From: Terribacillus halophilus
GTDB lineage: Bacteria > Bacillota > Bacilli > Bacillales > Amphibacillaceae
Assembly: GCF_900162685.1 (NCBI RefSeq)
Contig: NZ_LT727828.1
Location: 124,001-188,000, forward strand
DNA: 64,000 nt
Direction of reading: 5' to 3'
Under the pieces are notes generated by a model, which was not told the DNA's origin, searched no databases, and saw nothing but the letters and a program-made list of their open reading frames with translations. Shown here in pieces: positions 1-7,634 of the stretch. Position 1 is the first letter of the stretch. Each line of letters starts with the position of its first letter. The position numbers and the translations under genes were made by a program.

Positions 1-656
1 AACTCGCAGCTTTAGCGGAAGAAAAACAGCTAATCCTAGCAGAAGCAATGACTATCTATCATATGCCGATTTATAAAGAGCTGCAGCAGCTAATTGCTGC
101 GGGTAAAATTGGTGAAGTGCAATCTCTAAGTGTCAATTTTAACAGTATTAAGGAAAACTCACCGACAAATCGATTCTTTAACCCTGACTTAGCTGGTGGA
201 GCCTTGCTGGACATTGGTGTTTATGCCTTATCCTTTGTCCGACTCTTTATAGAAGAGCAGCCTAGCGAAATTATCAGCACCGTAACAAAGCATGAAACAG
301 GTGTTGATCAGCAAGCAGGAATAATTCTTAGAAACGAGCAAGGTCAAATGGCAACCATCACATTATCGTTTATGGTTGAGTCGCCTGAACGTGCGACTAT
401 TATGGGCACAAAAGGTTTTATTGATATTGAGAAATTCTCGCGTGCACAGAAAGCAACTGTTTGTTATGTACAAGAAGAGAAAACGGAGACAATAGAGAAC
501 GGAGTAACAGAGAACGCATTACGTTATGAAGTAAGAGCCATGAAAGAATTAATTGAAGATGATGTTCCACATGTAACATTACCGTACACGAAGGACGTCA
601 TGAGGATTATGGATCAGCTGAGGCGGCAGTGGGAGATAGAATTCGATTTTGAATGA
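1..656 (+). CDS. Gfo/Idh/MocA-family oxidoreductase, C-terminal part
   Basis: The frame is open from the left edge, so the gene begins outside the window and the ATG at 48 is internal. What remains is the end of the Rossmann domain (EAMTIYHMPIYKELQ, like the EAMW stretch of the family) and the C-terminal alpha/beta substrate domain, with the family signature GGALLDIGVYALSFV. Such enzymes are NAD(P)-dependent dehydrogenases acting on sugars, inositols or trans-dihydrodiols; the substrate cannot be read from this piece. The gene ends at a hairpin shared with the convergent gene downstream. Confidence 0.85.
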   Translation, partial: LAALAEEKQLILAEAMTIYHMPIYKELQQLIAAGKIGEVQSLSVNFNSIKENSPTNRFFNPDLAGGALLDIGVYALSFVRLFIEEQPSEIISTVTKHETGVDQQAGIILRNEQGQMATITLSFMVESPERATIMGTKGFIDIEKFSRAQKATVCYVQEEKTETIENGVTENALRYEVRAMKELIEDDVPHVTLPYTKDVMRIMDQLRRQWEIEFDFE

Positions 657-657
657 A

Positions 658-688
658 AAAGCAGGAATCATCACGATTCCTGCTTTAT
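658..688. terminator. Bidirectional rho-independent terminator
   Basis: A 9-bp stem (661-669 with 675-683, GCAGGAATC paired to GATTCCTGC) is flanked by A-runs on the left and T-runs on the right. It lies between convergent genes, and the stop codon of the minus-strand gene sits inside it. Confidence 0.85.
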
Positions 689-1318
689 TTTGCGCTCATA
701 AAAACTGGCCATTGTTGTGCGGAAGTAGGGCTCGAGCCAAAACAGGCCAATACCTAGCGTTAAAATAACTAAGAGTGCCCAGCCAATGAAGCTAAGCTGT
801 AAAAAAAACAACTCACTTCTATTACCGTGCATTTTCGCTTTGCTTTCCCTAATAGCCTGTAAGGGTGTGTAATCAGGATTCTCGCGCAGAATGAACAATG
901 TCTGAGAGTAGCTGTAGTATTTAATAATGCCAGGAACAATCAGGAGCAGCGTCCAGAAGGTGAGTAAGACGGTAAGGATTAGCCCAGTCAGCATATACCG
1001 CCAAAATCGTTTAAATGGGCTAAAAATAGAGCCGAATGAAGGGCGGTCCCCTTGTACAAAGCTTTGAAACAGCCAGGTGGTACCTATAAATAAAGGCATT
1101 AATATTACGTAATTTATGATAGTGTCTCGGATATCACTAATAATGTCATCGCGCAAAGTTGTTTCCTCAAAGAACCCCGGTATGTGAAGCAAAGGATCTG
1201 TCAGCAGAACTAGCGCAAAAGAGACAACAGAGAAAAGAAAAACAGCTAGTACACTTTTTCCCCATTTGCCGCTCAAACTATCCAATGCCTGTCGTTTAAG
1301 AGTTTGGTTAGTATCCAT
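671..1318 (-). CDS. DUF975-family integral membrane protein
   Basis: This 215-residue protein starts with the family-typical MDTNQTLKRQALDSLSGKWG, a soluble helix followed by about five hydrophobic segments (near residues 22-42, 65-90, 110-135 and 170-197). DUF975 proteins are uncharacterised multi-pass membrane proteins common in Firmicutes. The start has a GGGGGAA Shine-Dalgarno 7 nt upstream. It is a single gene, convergent with the oxidoreductase and divergent from padR. No function can be assigned. Confidence 0.8.
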   Translation of the reverse strand: MDTNQTLKRQALDSLSGKWGKSVLAVFLFSVVSFALVLLTDPLLHIPGFFEETTLRDDIISDIRDTIINYVILMPLFIGTTWLFQSFVQGDRPSFGSIFSPFKRFWRYMLTGLILTVLLTFWTLLLIVPGIIKYYSYSQTLFILRENPDYTPLQAIRESKAKMHGNRSELFFLQLSFIGWALLVILTLGIGLFWLEPYFRTTMASFYERKIKQES

Positions 1319-1436
1319 TAAAAATTCCCCCGGTCTTTCTCTATGCTGTATAAGTATATTGCAATATCGATAATACCATAAAATTATGGTAAGTATGGTT
1401 GCTAAGTGGTAATTAATGTGTTAATTTTGTTACTAA

Positions 1437-1494
1437 CTTGTAAAACAATGTAGTGGCTTTCTTTTTACCCAATTACCTTGTAAAGCAATATAGT
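1437..1494. promoter_or_regulatory. Two direct repeats, likely PadR operator
   Basis: CTTGTAAAACAATGTAGT (1437-1454) recurs as CTTGTAAAGCAATATAGT (1477-1494), 40 bp apart. Each copy holds a small inverted repeat (TTGT..ACAA or TTG..CAA). The second copy ends against the Shine-Dalgarno of padR. This placement suits autorepression, which is usual for PadR regulators, but binding is inferred. Confidence 0.5.
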
Positions 1495-1511
1495 TGAGGA
1501 GGAAGTCGATT

Positions 1512-1841
1512 TTGTCATCTAGCCAATTATTAAAAGGGATTCTGGAAGGGTGCTTGCTCGCTATCATTGCAGAACGCGAGACGTATGGATATGAAATGGT
1601 GGAGAAACTTGCTTCTTATGGATTTACGATGGTCAGTGAGGGCAGTATCTACCCTTTACTGCTGCGAATGAAAAAGGAAGGGCTCGTAACGACAACAAGC
1701 AAAGCCTTGCCGTCTGGCGGACCGAAACGGAAATATTATCAGCTGACACCAGCGGGAGAGAAAGAATTGAAGGACTTTGAAGTAAGGTGGTCAGCAATTT
1801 CGTCCAGTGTTGATAACATTCTAAGGAGGAATCAATCATGA
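1512..1841 (+). CDS. PadR-family transcriptional regulator
   Basis: A 109-residue winged-helix protein: LLKGILEGCLLAIIAERETYG, then the wing GSIYPLLLRMKKEGL and SGGPKRKYYQLTPAGE, all hallmarks of PadR. The upstream in-frame TTG at 1494 would place the strong GAGGAGG (1496-1502) inside the gene, so the TTG at 1512 is chosen (9-nt spacing). The stop overlaps the next start (ATGA), giving a two-gene operon with a HAAS-domain membrane protein, a common pairing in Bacillaceae. It probably represses its own operon through the repeats upstream. Confidence 0.88.
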   Translation: MSSSQLLKGILEGCLLAIIAERETYGYEMVEKLASYGFTMVSEGSIYPLLLRMKKEGLVTTTSKALPSGGPKRKYYQLTPAGEKELKDFEVRWSAISSSVDNILRRNQS

Positions 1842-2587
1842 CACTATCCAAAGAAAGTCAAACATTTCTCGATAACTTGCGTGTTTACCTTTTTGCCAGC
1901 AATAAAAAAGAAGAAGAAGTGAATGAACTGCTTGAGGAACTTGAGGATCATCTGTATGAGGCGGAACAGAATGGGAAAAGTATCGAGCACATCATCGGGA
2001 AATCCCCCAAGTCTTATATGAAGGAGGTAGAGGCAGAAGTAGATAAGGATGGCCGATTTTGGATTTTGTATATGCCAATGATTATCCTGGGAGCTTTTGC
2101 TTATCTTGTGATGGATAAAGCGTTAGATAATGATAGGAGCTATTCCTTACTAATTTTAATTGGAAATCCAGTGCTGTTCATTTTTAGCATTCTCGCACTT
2201 TTTTGTTTATATCGTTATGTTGCTGCTAATAAAGTTTCAAAAAAAGCAGAAATCCTGAGTTATCTTTTATTTAGTATCATTCAGATTTCCCTATTTGTTG
2301 GCCTGCTATTTGCTAATGATTGGAAACAAACACCAGTATTGACCGTTAGTCCAGTAGGGAACACAGCATTGATCTTTATGTCACTCCTTGTCTTTGCGGG
2401 TCTAGCTGTCTTTTCTAAAACATGGTTGGTCATTGTCTTGCCGGTTCTGTTTTTCTCACCACAAATAATTTTGCGCTATATCCATATAGATGAGAATACA
2501 GAGTTAATCTTGCTAACCTGTATACAATCTTTTTTTATGCTTGGGCTTGCAATATGGATGATTTGGCAGCTAAAGAAAGAAAACTAG
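1838..2587 (+). CDS. HAAS-domain multi-pass membrane protein
   Basis: This 249-residue protein has a soluble N-terminal helical domain (about residues 1-70, with FLDNLRVYLFASNKKEEEV and EELEDHLYEAEQNGKS) typical of the HAAS/DUF1700-like domain found next to PadR genes. About six transmembrane segments follow. The partner pairing suggests an accessory membrane protein whose level PadR controls; the ligand or process is unknown. Translationally coupled to padR by a 4-bp overlap. Confidence 0.72.
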   Translation: MTLSKESQTFLDNLRVYLFASNKKEEEVNELLEELEDHLYEAEQNGKSIEHIIGKSPKSYMKEVEAEVDKDGRFWILYMPMIILGAFAYLVMDKALDNDRSYSLLILIGNPVLFIFSILALFCLYRYVAANKVSKKAEILSYLLFSIIQISLFVGLLFANDWKQTPVLTVSPVGNTALIFMSLLVFAGLAVFSKTWLVIVLPVLFFSPQIILRYIHIDENTELILLTCIQSFFMLGLAIWMIWQLKKEN

Positions 2588-2960
2588 AGGCTGGAACATA
2601 ACTGTTTAAGCTATATAAAAATCCAAACAATTTTGCAATCAACAGCAGCATTGTTTGGATTTTTGCATTGGAAACGAAGATGAGAGCATCGCTTCGGAAA
2701 TACACTCCGCTTTCCCGCGGGAGTCTCCATGTATTTCCTGCGCTGATTTTTGTTATAGGAAATCTTCACTCGTGTAGGCAGAGTACGTAGACTCCTCGAA
2801 AAAGATAGCGATTTTCTTGTCGGTGTCTACTTCAAAAGCCATTCTTGTCCGACGATAACAGCTAAAGTTATAAAGCAGCAGTCGTCAGAGAGCTGCATTA
2901 AAAAGTACGGATCTAGTTATCGTTCGCTTTTAGGATGAATTAACCTTGTTATGTCCCGCT
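2587..2960. repeat. Non-coding intergenic element with terminal inverted repeats
   Basis: The stretch starts with GAGGCTGGAACATAAC and ends with GTTATGTCCCGCT. The ends are imperfect inverted copies (CTGGAACATAAC against CGGGACATAAC). It holds no convincing ORF but several palindromic GC-rich pieces (for example TTTCCCGCGGGAG near 2711) and a strong hairpin near its left end. Similar gene-free elements starting GAGGCTGGGACA are dispersed in Bacillales genomes. A second copy is not visible in this window, so repetitiveness is inferred. Confidence 0.6.
2618..2665 (+). terminator. Hairpin followed by T-run downstream of the padR operon
   Basis: AATCCAAACAAT (about 2620-2631) pairs with ATTGTTTGGATT (2650-2661), followed by a T-run. 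It can terminate the padR operon and also forms the left-end structure of the intergenic element. Confidence 0.7.
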
Positions 2961-2967
2961 TTTTCTA

Positions 2968-3034
2968 TTGACAAATACATTCCATAAAATGTAATGTATA
3001 CCTTACAAATGCAATATATAAATTGCATAGGGGC
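2968..3034 (+). promoter_or_regulatory. Promoter and palindromic operator of the XRE gene
   Basis: TTGACA (2968-2973) is a consensus -35; TAATGT or nearby is a weaker -10. Downstream, 3009-3028 is an inverted repeat (ATGCAAT, 6-bp centre, ATTGCAT) directly before the Shine-Dalgarno AGGGGC. Its position between promoter and start codon suggests autorepression by the encoded XRE protein. Confidence 0.55.
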
Positions 3035-3040
3035 TAACAT

Positions 3041-3235
3041 ATGAAAAATAAAGTGAAAATCACCAGAATAGAACAAAAAATGACGCAAGAGCAGCTTGCA
3101 CGCCGTGTACGTGTTACGCGACAAACAATTGGTTTAATCGAAAAAGGAGCGTACAATCCAACCTTGCAGCTTTGTGCAGCAATTGCAATAGCATTGGGAA
3201 AGACATTGGATGATCTATTTTGGGAGGTAGACTAA
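3041..3235 (+). CDS. Small XRE-family HTH regulator (YgzD-like)
   Basis: This 64-residue protein is essentially one Cro/C1-type helix-turn-helix (MTQEQLARRVRVTRQTIGLIEKG, then GKTLDDLFW at the end). Small regulators of this type usually precede a membrane protein gene in Firmicutes. Here that partner is represented only by a 23-codon stub immediately downstream. A palindrome lies upstream of the start. Confidence 0.85.
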   Translation: MKNKVKITRIEQKMTQEQLARRVRVTRQTIGLIEKGAYNPTLQLCAAIAIALGKTLDDLFWEVD

Positions 3236-3307
3236 ATGGAGAAAACATGGATACGTTTTTTACTGCCGGATGATGAGTATAAAAGAAGGAATATATACTT
3301 TTTATAA
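3236..3307 (+). pseudogene. Truncated stub of the XRE partner membrane protein
   Basis: An ATG directly after the XRE stop opens 23 codons (MEKTWIRFLLPDDEYKRR...) and then hits TAA at 3305-3307. In relatives this kind of start (W.R.FLLPDDEY...) begins a longer multi-pass protein, so I read it as the surviving 5' end of a deleted gene. Family assignment is from memory of the neighbourhood pattern, and the stub could instead be a very short peptide. Confidence 0.4.
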
Positions 3308-3381
3308 CTGATTATGCCTCTCTCCGAAGGTCCTACCAAAAGAACAGAAAACTAATCGACTAATGAACAAAATGACTCTAG

Positions 3382-3408
3382 AGCACTGCTTAGCGCAGTG
3401 CTTTTTTC
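3382..3408 (+). terminator. Rho-independent terminator
   Basis: AGCACTGC (3382-3389) pairs with GCAGTGCT (3395-3402), followed by TTTTT. It closes the XRE unit. The gap 3308-3480 holds nothing else apart from the Shine-Dalgarno of the next gene. Confidence 0.85.
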
Positions 3409-3480
3409 GTGTTTTTACTGTTGCGAAAGGATTTATTTCTTTTTAGCGGAAACAGTAGAAAAGACGAAGGAGGAATGTGA

Positions 3481-4812
3481 ATGTTACGAACGGGTCTGCA
3501 AACTGCGGTTCTGGCTCTAATGTTATTGCTATTGTTCGTACCGACTGAGGTGGTGGCTATGTCAAATGAACCCACGATACTTAAGAAAGTGAAAAATCCA
3601 GAAGAAGCAGGCTTTACGAAGGCTGGCTTAGCTAAAGTTGATAAGTTAATCGAAAATGATATCGAGAACGGGTTTCCGGGAGCGTCCTTAATCATTATAA
3701 AAGACAGGAAAATCGCAAAAGAGTCTCGTTACGGTTATCAGCAAGTATATGACGGACTAGAAAAGCTGAAGCATCCAAAGAAGTTGAAGAAGGAAACACT
3801 TTATGACTTGGCTTCGAATACGAAAATGTATGCTACAAACATTGCATTGCAGCATCTAGTGAGTACAGGCCAGATCGCTTTAACAGATAAAGTCAGTGCG
3901 TATATTCCGGAATTCAAGGATAAAGCAGACGCAGACATAAAAGGGAAAGATACTATCTTAATTCAAGATCTGCTACAGCATCAAGCAGGCTTCCCTGCAA
4001 GTATAGAGTTCCATGATCCGAACGCAGCAGGTGTGTTCTATTCTCAAGATAGGGATCGCACCCTTGAACTTCTTCCACAAGTACCGCTGGAATATGAACC
4101 TCGCACAAATCATTTATACAGTGATATTGATTATATGCTTTTGGGCGTCATTGTGGAGCGGGTGACGGGGAAACAGCTAGATACGTTTGTGGAGGAAACT
4201 TTCTACAAACCGCTTCATTTGAGTAATACAATGTTCAATCCATTGGACAAGGGCGTAAAGAAAAAAGATATAGCGGCGACAGAGCGTCTGGGTAATACAC
4301 GTGATGGATATATCTCCTTCCCGCACATTCGCCATGAGACAATTATTGGAGAAGTACATGATGAAAAGAGCTATTATGCAATGAATGGTATCGCTGGTCA
4401 CGCTGGTCTTTTCTCCACGACAGCGGATATGGCAGTACTCCTGCAAGTGATGCTCAATGGTGGTGACTATGGCGCTCATCGATTTTTCGATGAAGCTGTG
4501 ATGGACGAATTTACAGCAGCTTCTCCGACGAATGAAACCTATGGACTGGGCTGGAGGCGGAATGGAAGTGGTGGGAAAATGGATTGGATGTTCGGTTCAT
4601 TGGCAAGTGAAACTGCTTATGGACACACAGGCTGGACGGGGACAGTAACTATTATTGATCCTGCGTATGATTTAGGCATCGTGCTGCTGACAAATAAGAA
4701 GCATACACCTGTAGTGAATCCGGAACAAAACAGCAATCTATTTGCAGGGGATGAGTATGCTACCGGCGATTATGGACCCATTGTTCAAGCAATATATGAG
4801 GCGATGAGATGA
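3481..4812 (+). CDS. Secreted serine beta-lactamase-fold hydrolase (PBP4b/YbbE-like)
   Basis: A 443-residue protein with an N-terminal hydrophobic signal (residues 5-27). Penicillin-binding/beta-lactamase motifs are present in order: S112-N-T-K115 (SxxK nucleophile motif), Y213-S-D215 (YxN-like) and GHTGWTG near the C-terminus (KTG-like). The GIAGHAGLFSTTADMA stretch is typical of the class C/esterase-like group that includes B. subtilis YbbE. It probably acts on cell-wall peptides or esters outside the membrane; true beta-lactamase activity is not implied. A good GAAGGAGG Shine-Dalgarno precedes the ATG. Confidence 0.82.
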   Translation: MLRTGLQTAVLALMLLLLFVPTEVVAMSNEPTILKKVKNPEEAGFTKAGLAKVDKLIENDIENGFPGASLIIIKDRKIAKESRYGYQQVYDGLEKLKHPKKLKKETLYDLASNTKMYATNIALQHLVSTGQIALTDKVSAYIPEFKDKADADIKGKDTILIQDLLQHQAGFPASIEFHDPNAAGVFYSQDRDRTLELLPQVPLEYEPRTNHLYSDIDYMLLGVIVERVTGKQLDTFVEETFYKPLHLSNTMFNPLDKGVKKKDIAATERLGNTRDGYISFPHIRHETIIGEVHDEKSYYAMNGIAGHAGLFSTTADMAVLLQVMLNGGDYGAHRFFDEAVMDEFTAASPTNETYGLGWRRNGSGGKMDWMFGSLASETAYGHTGWTGTVTIIDPAYDLGIVLLTNKKHTPVVNPEQNSNLFAGDEYATGDYGPIVQAIYEAMR

Positions 4813-4814
4813 AG

Positions 4815-4842
4815 AAAACACGGTTGGAACACCGTGTTTTTC
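4815..4842. terminator. Bidirectional terminator
   Basis: AAAACACGGT (4815-4824) pairs with ACCGTGTTTT (4831-4840) between convergent genes. Confidence 0.85.
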
Positions 4843-5441
4843 TATGTGACGACAAGAGCGCGTCTGCCCATGGCGTCATATATGCGAATGAAGTGTTCTT
4901 TTGCTGCTTTTACATGTGCCCCGCTTTTTTCCGTCGATTCACAGTCATGGAAATAGACATAATCATCGTCTGTCCCAGTCAAAACAATACAGTGGAGCGG
5001 ACGGGGTGCGGGTACAGTTTTACCGGCAGGCGTCTTCCAGGAACGCTCAATAGGCAGTTCATGATGAATTGTGAACCAGATTAGCACAGGTCGACCATCT
5101 GTCAGATGACTTTCGATGCTTGGGAATGCTTCGCCATACAGAGCCAAGCTGCCAGGACGATATCTATCTGCTAGCTGTTTGAGCGGTCTTGGATTTATGG
5201 TAATACCATTATCAAAAGGATCTCCGACAAAGCCATCTTCGGGATCGCCCCAAACTGTTATTTTTCCATCTTCATCGCGGGCTATAGGTGTTTGATCCAT
5301 CGGCATTTCACGAGCTAATGTCAGTTTGCTGACCGATACACCATAGAAAGAGAGTGCCATTGTCAGTGCTGTGACTTCACAGCCAGAAGGAAGTTCGGGT
5401 CGCTGCTTGGTATATGGTATTTCTAGTAAATTCACGTGCAT
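4842..5441 (-). CDS. C39-like cysteine peptidase domain protein (YvpB-type)
   Basis: This 199-residue protein has the papain-like C39_2 pattern: IPYTKQRPELPSGCEVTALTMAL with the putative nucleophile Cys, PLHCIVLTGTDDDYVYFHDC with the catalytic His and a following Asp/Asn position, and the FTIHHELPI stretch between. No signal peptide is visible, so it would be cytosolic or released another way, whereas many relatives are secreted. Substrate unknown. Monocistronic, with a GGGGGAT Shine-Dalgarno. Confidence 0.75.
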   Translation of the reverse strand: MHVNLLEIPYTKQRPELPSGCEVTALTMALSFYGVSVSKLTLAREMPMDQTPIARDEDGKITVWGDPEDGFVGDPFDNGITINPRPLKQLADRYRPGSLALYGEAFPSIESHLTDGRPVLIWFTIHHELPIERSWKTPAGKTVPAPRPLHCIVLTGTDDDYVYFHDCESTEKSGAHVKAAKEHFIRIYDAMGRRALVVT

Positions 5442-5542
5442 CCCCCTTCACCTTTATTTTCCTAATTATAGCAATAGTATAGATTATGCAGTACTAACAA
5501 ATTTCGCTTAAAGTACAGAAAACTTCAACCAGCTGAAGATTT

Positions 5543-6280
5543 TTATTTCACAGCTGTTTCATTTGAGTTAGAAACATCTAATCCAAAAATAGTCTTGAAT
5601 CCTTTCTTCCCCGTTTCTGTGGGAAGCAGAGCCCGCGAAGCAGCTTTCTTATTAAACCAACCCAATTCTAAGAAACGTATTAGCATTGCGTTCCCTAAAG
5701 CCCCAGCAATATGATGCTTTCGTTCACTCCAGTCTAAGCAGCAAGGACAGAAAGATCGTCTCTTTTTCCTCGCTAGTTCCAGGTCGATACCAAAGTGGGA
5801 GAAGAAATGCTCTCCTTTTTCGCTTAGCAAATAATGTTCGTTTTCTTGTGTGATGTAACCATCGTTTATTAAGGATTCTGTAATCTTTATTGCAAGTGTA
5901 CCGGCAAGGTGATCATAGCAAGTCCGGGCATACCGGATAGCTTGATCTTCTCCAGCCTGTTTAAAGGAAGAAATTCGTGGTGGTGGTGAAATAGTCAGCA
6001 GCGATTCAAGTATCTTCGCAACATCGGGGCTCATCAATCCATAATAGCGATGGCGCCCTTGTTTGGTCTGATGGATAATACCGGCATCTTCTAATCTTTT
6101 TAGATGAAAACTGGCAGTTTGCGGTGTTATGCCAGCGAATCTGGCTAGTTCTCCGGATGTGTGATACCGCCCATCCAGCATCGAAGTAAGCATAACGCTT
6201 CGAGATGGATCAATCAGAAGTCTTGCAGCTTCAGCAGTGTGTTGTCGGTACAATGGCTTTTCTCCTTTCCTTACATCCAT
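5543..6280 (-). CDS. ArsR-type winged-helix regulator with C-terminal extension
   Basis: A 245-residue protein. The N-terminal ArsR-like HTH (about residues 10-95) includes ARLLIDPSRSVMLTSMLDGRYHTSGELA, ITPQTASFHLKRLEDAGII and the wing QGRHRYYGL. The remaining ~150 residues form a second domain with CPCCLDWSERKHHIAGALG, which could bind metal or an oxidant through its paired cysteines. It is divergent from a flavin reductase gene over 60 bp, so control of that gene is the simplest reading. Effector unknown. Confidence 0.8.
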   Translation of the reverse strand: MDVRKGEKPLYRQHTAEAARLLIDPSRSVMLTSMLDGRYHTSGELARFAGITPQTASFHLKRLEDAGIIHQTKQGRHRYYGLMSPDVAKILESLLTISPPPRISSFKQAGEDQAIRYARTCYDHLAGTLAIKITESLINDGYITQENEHYLLSEKGEHFFSHFGIDLELARKKRRSFCPCCLDWSERKHHIAGALGNAMLIRFLELGWFNKKAASRALLPTETGKKGFKTIFGLDVSNSNETAVK

Positions 6281-6340
6281 ATTTCGATGAGGTTCTTATC
6301 ATATTTATTTTAAGCTAATATATGGAAGGAGAGAAGATAC

Positions 6341-6943
6341 ATGGTCATAAAAAAACAAACGATTCACCCTAAAATTTTGTATTATGGTAATCCAGTGGTA
6401 CTTCTGACTACAGCAAATGAGGATGGTACGACGAATATAAGTCCGATATCTTCATCTTGGGCTTTAGGTCATATGTTAGTTCTTGGTCTTGGTACAGATG
6501 GAAAAGCGTACGAGAATTTAGAGAGGCAAGGAGAATGTGTATTGAATCTTCCAGGTCCTGATTTATGGACTCACGTTGAAAGATTAGCGTCTTGCACAGG
6601 AAAAGAAAAAGTTCCTCTTGGAAAAGAAGCATATGGCTGTATATCAATCCAAGACAAGTTCGGTTATGCGGGACTTATAAGGCAACCTTCTGCGATGGTA
6701 GATGTGGAAGCGGTGGCACAATGTCCGCTCCATATTGAAGCACAAGTAATGCATATTAGGAAGCCTGATTATTTGGAAGGAGTTGCGATCGTGGAGGTAG
6801 AAGCTTTAACTGTTCAAGCCCATAAAGATATTCTGGAAGAAAGTAATCATCACATTGATCCGAGTGTATTCAGCCCGTTGATTTATAATTTCCGTCATTA
6901 TTTCCAGCTTGGAAATGAGTTAGGAAAAACAGTTCGAGCATAA
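6341..6943 (+). CDS. Flavin reductase-family protein (FMN-binding split barrel)
   Basis: This 200-residue protein has the flavin reductase-like domain: PVVLLTTANEDGTTNISPISSSWALGHMLVLGL near the N-terminus (FMN phosphate region), followed by NLPGPDLW. Relatives reduce free flavins or use bound FMN in oxidation reactions. The Shine-Dalgarno GGAAGGAGAG is strong. It is divergent from the ArsR-type regulator and probably regulated by it. Confidence 0.82.
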   Translation: MVIKKQTIHPKILYYGNPVVLLTTANEDGTTNISPISSSWALGHMLVLGLGTDGKAYENLERQGECVLNLPGPDLWTHVERLASCTGKEKVPLGKEAYGCISIQDKFGYAGLIRQPSAMVDVEAVAQCPLHIEAQVMHIRKPDYLEGVAIVEVEALTVQAHKDILEESNHHIDPSVFSPLIYNFRHYFQLGNELGKTVRA

Positions 6944-6950
6944 TACCATA

Positions 6951-6988
6951 AAGAACAGCCTGCAGTTAAATCTGCAGGCTGTTCTTAT
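6951..6988. terminator. Bidirectional terminator with 15-bp stem
   Basis: AAGAACAGCCTGCAG (6951-6965) pairs perfectly with CTGCAGGCTGTTCTT (6972-6986) between convergent genes. Confidence 0.9.
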
Positions 6989-7503
6989 TCTGTCATCAAA
7001 GCTTCAAGCGAATCTAAAATGTGGTCAATCAAACTTGGAATATCCTCCATCTGATTTTCATTAATCTTACGGTCAAAATGAACTTCTACGGTATTTTGGT
7101 AGTGTGCTTGCTGGTTATCAAATACATATTGTAATGTTTGTTTTGGCCGGCTTGGCGGGGTCCATATTTTGGTTAGAATCGATTCAATAATAGGACACTC
7201 TGTTTCCGGATCTTCAACTGTCATAGTAAAGAACACACGTAATGTGCAGCCTGGATCTGTGTCTGGTGCTTCCAATATTTCATCTGCTAAATCCTTTAGA
7301 GACGCTTCTAAACAAATTTCCGCAGTGATGTCGGCATTGTCTTGCATCGTAAAGCCCAAGCGAAATTCACGAGACATTGTTGCCATTTCCATGTTGTCAT
7401 GCCGAGATATAATGTTGATTTCATTATCCAGATTGTCCAGATCATAAAGCTGGTTTTCAAAAGCTATTTTCAAGTTATCAAATACAGTTGGATCGAACAT
7501 CAT
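6985..7503 (-). CDS. Hypothetical acidic protein
   Basis: I do not recognise the family. The longest frame starts at 7542, but a GCGAGG Shine-Dalgarno lies 6-7 nt before the ATGATG at 7503-7498, giving MMFDPTVFDNLKIAFENQLYDLD and 172 residues. The protein is soluble, acidic, rich in Asp/Glu, with no signal peptide or membrane segment. It contains an alternating pattern (VEVHFDRKINENQMEDIPSL) suggestive of beta strands then helix. It is transcribed away from bceRS and ends in the bidirectional terminator. Confidence 0.6.
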   Translation of the reverse strand: MMFDPTVFDNLKIAFENQLYDLDNLDNEINIISRHDNMEMATMSREFRLGFTMQDNADITAEICLEASLKDLADEILEAPDTDPGCTLRVFFTMTVEDPETECPIIESILTKIWTPPSRPKQTLQYVFDNQQAHYQNTVEVHFDRKINENQMEDIPSLIDHILDSLEALMTE

Positions 7504-7634
7504 GCAGAACCTCGCTTTATTTATATGAGAAAACTCTAGCACATGCTTGATATAGAAACAATCTTTAAAATAGACGGTAGTAAAAATATGGGATATTCGT
7601 TACAATTCTAAGCAAGACGAATGGGGTGACGAAC

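Noticed and set aside
4809-5084. 91-codon plus-strand frame after the beta-lactamase-like gene
   Set aside because: Antisense to the C39-like peptidase gene and running through the terminator; no ribosome-binding site evidence.
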